DNA from: Candidatus Poribacteria bacterium
GTDB taxonomy: Bacteria > Poribacteria > WGA-4E > WGA-3G
Length of the DNA: 33,648 nt
Reading direction: 5' to 3'
Assembly: GCA_022825665.1 (NCBI GenBank)
Contig: JAJDWI010000138.1
Span: forward strand, 1 to 33,648
Under the pieces are notes generated by a model. The model saw only the letters and a list, made by a program, of their open reading frames with translations, searched no databases and had not been told where the DNA came from. Shown in pieces: positions 30,473-33,648 of this stretch; the stretch's first letter is position 1; each line of letters begins with the position of its first letter. The position numbers were made by a program, and so were the translations under genes.

Positions 30473-30502
30473 TGTATAAGGTTACTCCTCCTCAATGTAT
30501 AT

Positions 30503-31756
30503 TTATATCCCCGCTTTGATAGGCCATCCCGGTGTCGGTTCAGTGCGGAGTGCTTCTATTTCGTAAAGTTCTTCTACGCTGATTTCACGACGGAGTTTGG
30601 CAGATAAAAGCGCGCCGCTCATTATTTCAGTAACCTTCTGACCAATATCAGCATTGCTTGCAGGTTGTGCATCACTGTTGCATGCGTCAAGAAAATCACG
30701 GAACTTATCGGGGAAGTGTTTATCTGGCAGCTCTAACGGTGTTTCTTCAAGGTTACCTTGATAACGTCTACGGTTACCTTTGTCGTCAGTCTCCCATTTC
30801 CCTTTTTCAAGGAAGAGTTTATCACCACTAAATGATCCTTTAGAACCGAAAATAAAGATGCCTTGCGGTTGTCCTGCCATATTACTTGACCATCCATGTT
30901 CATAAGTAAAGGACATACCGTTTGTAAAACGAACAAACACGGAAACGAATTCCTCAACATCGTTAATTTCTTCACCAGTATATTCGGGAGGCATGCCGCG
31001 ATATGCTATTCCGCTGATTGTGGCGGGTTGTGGTGAACCGAGTAGATAGATAGAACGGTTTATATCGTAGACACCTGTGTCATAGGTCGTACCACCCCCA
31101 CTGTATGCTGAATTGAGGAACCATTTACCGAAACCGAACATGTCAACATTAGGTCTTCCACGTAGGCGGTAACTTGTCAACCGCCCATAGTGTACGTCAC
31201 CTATTAATCCGGATGTAACTGCCTCTCGGATAGCATAACTCGTTTTATTGAGACATGTTCCTCCACTCTGATATGCAAGTTTCACTCCTGCTTTATCACA
31301 TGCTTCGCGCATGTTTCTTGCTTCAGTTGCAGTGCGTGCCATCGGTTTTTCGCAAAAGACATGCTTGCCAGCATTTGCAGCTGCAACTGTAGGCTCTTCA
31401 TGGAAAAAGGGTGGTGTTGCAAGACTAATGGCATCTAATTCAACCGATTTCAACATTTCTTTGAAATCATTGAAGATTTCAACACCGTTATCTTTATATT
31501 CTGCCCAACGTGCAGCGTTTTCTTTTAAAGTTTCGCGTGCTTCTGCTGAATCTGCTTTTTTTGCTTCGTCCGATGCAGTCTTAGCGCGTGCTTCCGCACC
31601 AGAAAGCACTTCTGCTGCTCTGCGCTGAGCGTTTGCATCAACTGTATCGCAAACAGCGACGATTTCAGCATGCTGCGGGTGTGCTAAATAACCGTTGACG
31701 TGTGAACCGGATATCATGCCACATCCAATTAAACCGATTTTTATACGTTTTGACAT
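30503..31756 (-). CDS. Gfo/Idh/MocA family oxidoreductase
   Basis: This is a 417-residue protein. The N-terminal Rossmann domain has IKIGLIGCGMISGSHVNGYL and the family signature HVFCEKPMARTATEA with the conserved Lys. The C-terminal domain shows GGGTTYDTGVYDINRSIYLLG. Family members oxidise or reduce sugars, cyclitols or amino sugars with NAD(P). Residues about 44-90 are an unusual charged, Ala/Glu-rich helical insertion (LSGAEARAKTASDEAKKADS) inside the Rossmann fold. AAGGAG precedes the ATG. It is first in a two-gene operon with apt behind a good promoter. Confidence 0.9.
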   Translation of the reverse strand: MSKRIKIGLIGCGMISGSHVNGYLAHPQHAEIVAVCDTVDANAQRRAAEVLSGAEARAKTASDEAKKADSAEARETLKENAARWAEYKDNGVEIFNDFKEMLKSVELDAISLATPPFFHEEPTVAAANAGKHVFCEKPMARTATEARNMREACDKAGVKLAYQSGGTCLNKTSYAIREAVTSGLIGDVHYGRLTSYRLRGRPNVDMFGFGKWFLNSAYSGGGTTYDTGVYDINRSIYLLGSPQPATISGIAYRGMPPEYTGEEINDVEEFVSVFVRFTNGMSFTYEHGWSSNMAGQPQGIFIFGSKGSFSGDKLFLEKGKWETDDKGNRRRYQGNLEETPLELPDKHFPDKFRDFLDACNSDAQPASNADIGQKVTEIMSGALLSAKLRREISVEELYEIEALRTEPTPGWPIKAGI

Positions 31757-31854
31757 TTAATGCTCCTTAGCAGGAATAATTTGTAATTATAATCTTGTTG
31801 TGTAAGGTCAGCAATCTATTCGTGTGGAATCATTCAGAATGTGAAAATATTTTA

Positions 31855-31882
31855 ATTGTATACGTTTTTAGGTTTTTGTCAA
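31855..31882 (-). promoter_or_regulatory. Candidate promoter of the Gfo/Idh/MocA-apt operon
   Basis: On the minus strand a perfect TTGACA (31877-31882), a 16-nt spacer and TACAAT (31855-31860). It lies about 100 nt upstream of the oxidoreductase start. Confidence 0.65.
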
Positions 31883-32006
31883 GTGTATTATTCAATCCTT
31901 ATCAGATCCATTCAGTTTTCCAAATAATATGATTTTCTAAATTAAGTATTCCTCTGTAGGAAGGACCTATCGGTACCGACTTTACGACAATTACTTATGT
32001 CTGAAC

Positions 32007-32030
32007 CAGGATTTTCAGGATTTCAGGATT
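32007..32030. repeat. Short tandem repeat of CAGGATT(TT)
   Basis: Three imperfect copies of a CAGGATT(TT) unit follow one another. The tract lies at the edge of the REP-like cluster. Its function is unknown. Confidence 0.45.
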
Positions 32031-32064
32031 AGTATTTTCTCAGATAAATGTGCCACAATATACA

Positions 32065-32088
32065 GGCGGGGAGACCCCGCCCCTACGA
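32065..32088. repeat. REP-like palindrome, tandem copy A
   Basis: GGCGGGG and CCCCGCC form a perfect 7-bp stem with loop AGA, followed by CCCTACGA. A second, nearly identical copy lies exactly 60 bp further on, at 32125-32148. Confidence 0.65.
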
Positions 32089-32124
32089 TTGGGCATGGGT
32101 ATATGGATTTTTTGTCTGAATACG

Positions 32125-32148
32125 GTCGGGGAGACCCCGCCCCTACGA
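32125..32148. repeat. REP-like palindrome, tandem copy B
   Basis: CGGGG and CCCCG pair around AGA, followed by CCCCTACGA. It shares a core of 22 identical bases with copy A at 32067-32088; the sequence between the copies is not repeated. Confidence 0.65.
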
Positions 32149-32189
32149 GGGTTAGGAGGTGTCCTATTATGAATTAAATTGCTTCGGAA

Positions 32190-32233
32190 AAAACGAACCA
32201 AAAAAGGCTGTTTTTCGTTTTTTGGTTCGTTTT
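32190..32233 (-). terminator. Perfect 16-bp inverted repeat, probable terminator of the terminase gene
   Basis: AAAACGAACCAAAAAA (32190-32205) and its exact complement (32218-32233) are separated by 12 nt. Read on the minus strand the stem ends in a run of T, and it lies about 140 nt past the terminase stop. On the plus strand no T-run follows. It could also be a symmetric protein site. Confidence 0.6.
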
Positions 32234-32375
32234 GGGTTTCGGGTTTATGCCAGTCTGAAACTGGGTTTATGAGGTGGTACGATTTTTTTGAGATTTTCAT
32301 TTTGGTACGTTTTTCCTTTTCGGTTTTTTTTCATATTTAGTCGTTAGTATTCGGATAATAATGGACATAGGTGTA

Positions 32376-33648
32376 TTAGAATCGTCTGCCCATGGTGACT
32401 GCGCCGCAGACGACTTTGCCACTGCCGACAGTCTTACGTTTACGTTGGAGGCTTAGGACGAAATAGGCTGTGCTGTCTATACCGTGATGGTCGCGGGTGA
32501 TTGCTTCGTCGTCTTTGTCTGTGCCGTCTGTGTTTTCAAGATATTCACAGGTTAAGAACTCATCGGTGACTTCAAGCGGACGATATGCCTCTTTTAACTC
32601 TGGGTCTGGTGGATGCACAAGTCTGTTTCGACAGAAGAAGATTGAGGGTTTGCCTGTTTCGTCTACCTTTAGTCTTTGTTTTACTGCATCTATCTGTTTG
32701 GCACGAGACTTTTTAGGTTCTTCAACGCGGAAACCTGCTTGTTTTAGCTGCTCTACCGCATCTTGATCAGCACTGTCTACTGCGGCATAATCAATACGTT
32801 CACCCTCTTCGCGGTGGTCCTTTATCATCTTGATGAAATCGGGTTGCGTGAGTTTGGTTTTGTATATCTCCTTGTATGCATAGACACGACCATCCTTGTC
32901 TTTTGCCCACCAGATACAACTTGCGGGGTTGCGGTAGCCCCAATCAATACTGAGAAATCGTATCCATTCATCCGGCACGTCAAAGTTGTCAATGATGTGG
33001 ATGTCGGGTTGGAATTCTTCAAAGACTAATCCTTCTCCTGAGACCCATAGCCCTTCGTAGCCACGCTTATAACGTAGACCTTCCAGGTCTTGGAGTCTAT
33101 CTACGCGACGCTTGCCTTCGTCTGTGATTTCTCCTGTCAGTTGGTTGTAGATTTCAGGGTTATCTTTGTATGTCATCTCAAAGAACTGTACTTTTCCTGC
33201 TTTGGTTTGTTGGCGTATCCAGTGGTTGGGTGTGCTTGGATTGCAATCACCGAGTAGGAATGCGATGGGTGCTGTGCCTGCGCGTTCTGAGACGCGCGCC
33301 CTTAAATGATCCCACGATTCGAAAGGCACTAATTCTGCTTGATTGACAAATGCACCATCATAAAAATCTGATAGCATGTTCTCGATTTTGTCCAATCCGT
33401 TGATGTAAATACGGGAACCGTTCCAGTATTCAAAGAATTCGGGGAGTTCTCCTCCGTATTTTACGATTGGCGTGGGGTTTTGGGATTTATAGGTTGCGGG
33501 TTTGAATCCGAGATATTTTTCGTAGGTTGGTATAACATTCCTATAAACTCTATTGAGATAACGGTGTATGAATGTAAGTCTTGCACCGGGATATTGTCGT
33601 GCTAACATGTCCATATAAGCGACGCAGCTATAGGTTTTGCCTGCATCG
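32376..33648 (-). CDS. Phage terminase large subunit, cut by the window edge
   Basis: The frame stays open to the last base, so the gene continues outside. The first codons in view (33615-33647) read DAGKTYSCVAY, the end of a Walker A motif, so an in-frame ATG at 33612-33614 is not the start. The ATPase part continues with SDFYDGAFVNQAELVPFESW near the Walker B position. The C-terminal RNase-H-like nuclease shows FLSIDWGYRNPASCIWW, YAAVDSADQDAVEQL and DHHGIDSTAYFVL with acidic residues at the three expected sites. TerL packages phage DNA or serves gene-transfer agents. No other phage gene lies in the window. Confidence 0.85.
   Translation of the reverse strand, partial: DAGKTYSCVAYMDMLARQYPGARLTFIHRYLNRVYRNVIPTYEKYLGFKPATYKSQNPTPIVKYGGELPEFFEYWNGSRIYINGLDKIENMLSDFYDGAFVNQAELVPFESWDHLRARVSERAGTAPIAFLLGDCNPSTPNHWIRQQTKAGKVQFFEMTYKDNPEIYNQLTGEITDEGKRRVDRLQDLEGLRYKRGYEGLWVSGEGLVFEEFQPDIHIIDNFDVPDEWIRFLSIDWGYRNPASCIWWAKDKDGRVYAYKEIYKTKLTQPDFIKMIKDHREEGERIDYAAVDSADQDAVEQLKQAGFRVEEPKKSRAKQIDAVKQRLKVDETGKPSIFFCRNRLVHPPDPELKEAYRPLEVTDEFLTCEYLENTDGTDKDDEAITRDHHGIDSTAYFVLSLQRKRKTVGSGKVVCGAVTMGRRF

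Larger units (their letters stand above)
31757..32375. other. Repeat-rich intergenic region
   Basis: About 620 nt without a supported gene. It contains the promoter of the Gfo/Idh/MocA gene, a short CAGGATTT-type tandem repeat, two REP-like palindromes and a perfect 16-bp inverted repeat. An ORF of 86 codons across the palindromes (32040-32300) is an artefact of the repeats. Confidence 0.6.

Noticed and set aside
32065-32148. CRISPR-like repeat pair
   Set aside because: Only two copies, strongly palindromic, a single spacer, and no cas genes; they fit REP elements better.
32040-32300. 86-codon minus-strand ORF across the intergenic repeats
   Set aside because: Its product repeats RGGVSP because the frame crosses the two REP-like palindromes; no ribosome binding site and no family likeness.

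Overview
The window reads as a chromosomal segment of moderate G+C from an uncultured bacterium. The gene mix is two sugar-phosphate isomerase/epimerase TIM barrels, a Gfo/Idh/MocA oxidoreductase, a PmoA/DUF6807 protein, DUF4159, a planctomycete-type cytochrome lipoprotein, an FG-GAP protein and a sulfatase-like enzyme. Together with short palindromes ending in CTAC, this is what I would expect from Candidatus Poribacteria or a planctomycete-like relative. That assignment is inference from gene content only. No rRNA, tRNA or CRISPR array was seen.

Layout. 1-3250 (minus): a membrane-anchored DUF4159 protein with a clear terminator, then a family 9 glycosyltransferase. 3511-11235 (plus): a heme lipoprotein with its own terminator, followed by a tightly packed five-gene operon: a rifampicin-phosphotransferase-like PEP-utilising enzyme, a TonB-anchored VWA protein, a sugar epimerase, an FG-GAP protein and a sulfatase fold with Thr at the nucleophile position. 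11257-14964 (minus): a Rieske protein with a large unassigned C-terminal region, a Tat-exported sulfite-oxidase-like molybdoenzyme and an MJ0936-type phosphodiesterase. 15472-19372 (minus): a single-chain nuclease plus N6-adenine methyltransferase (type IIG-like) and an uncharacterised partner. 19409-23182 (minus): PmoA-like protein, RelE-type toxin/antitoxin pair, sugar isomerase, alpha/beta hydrolase, and a PIN toxin read through into its probable antitoxin. 23251-27287 (minus): a three-subunit xanthine-dehydrogenase-type enzyme with an embedded zinc-ribbon protein. 27490-27940: an IS200/IS605-like pair of end hairpins enclosing a strong promoter and a structured RNA, with no protein. 28144-29693 (minus): a sigma-like factor, a STAS anti-anti-sigma protein and a tiny membrane peptide; a near-identical upstream element precedes the sigma and STAS genes. 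29948-31756 (minus): apt and a Gfo/Idh/MocA oxidoreductase. 31757-32375: palindromic repeats and a perfect 16-bp inverted repeat. 32376-end (minus): a phage terminase large subunit cut by the window edge.

The strongest candidates for something undescribed are the protein-less IS605-like RNA element at 27490-27940, the PIN-antitoxin read-through gene with an internal ribosome binding site, the nuclease-methylase with its unknown partner, and the shared element in the sigma/STAS locus. Metabolically the window suggests breakdown of sugars and sulfated or phosphorylated organics plus molybdenum-dependent oxidations, with defence and toxin genes interleaved.
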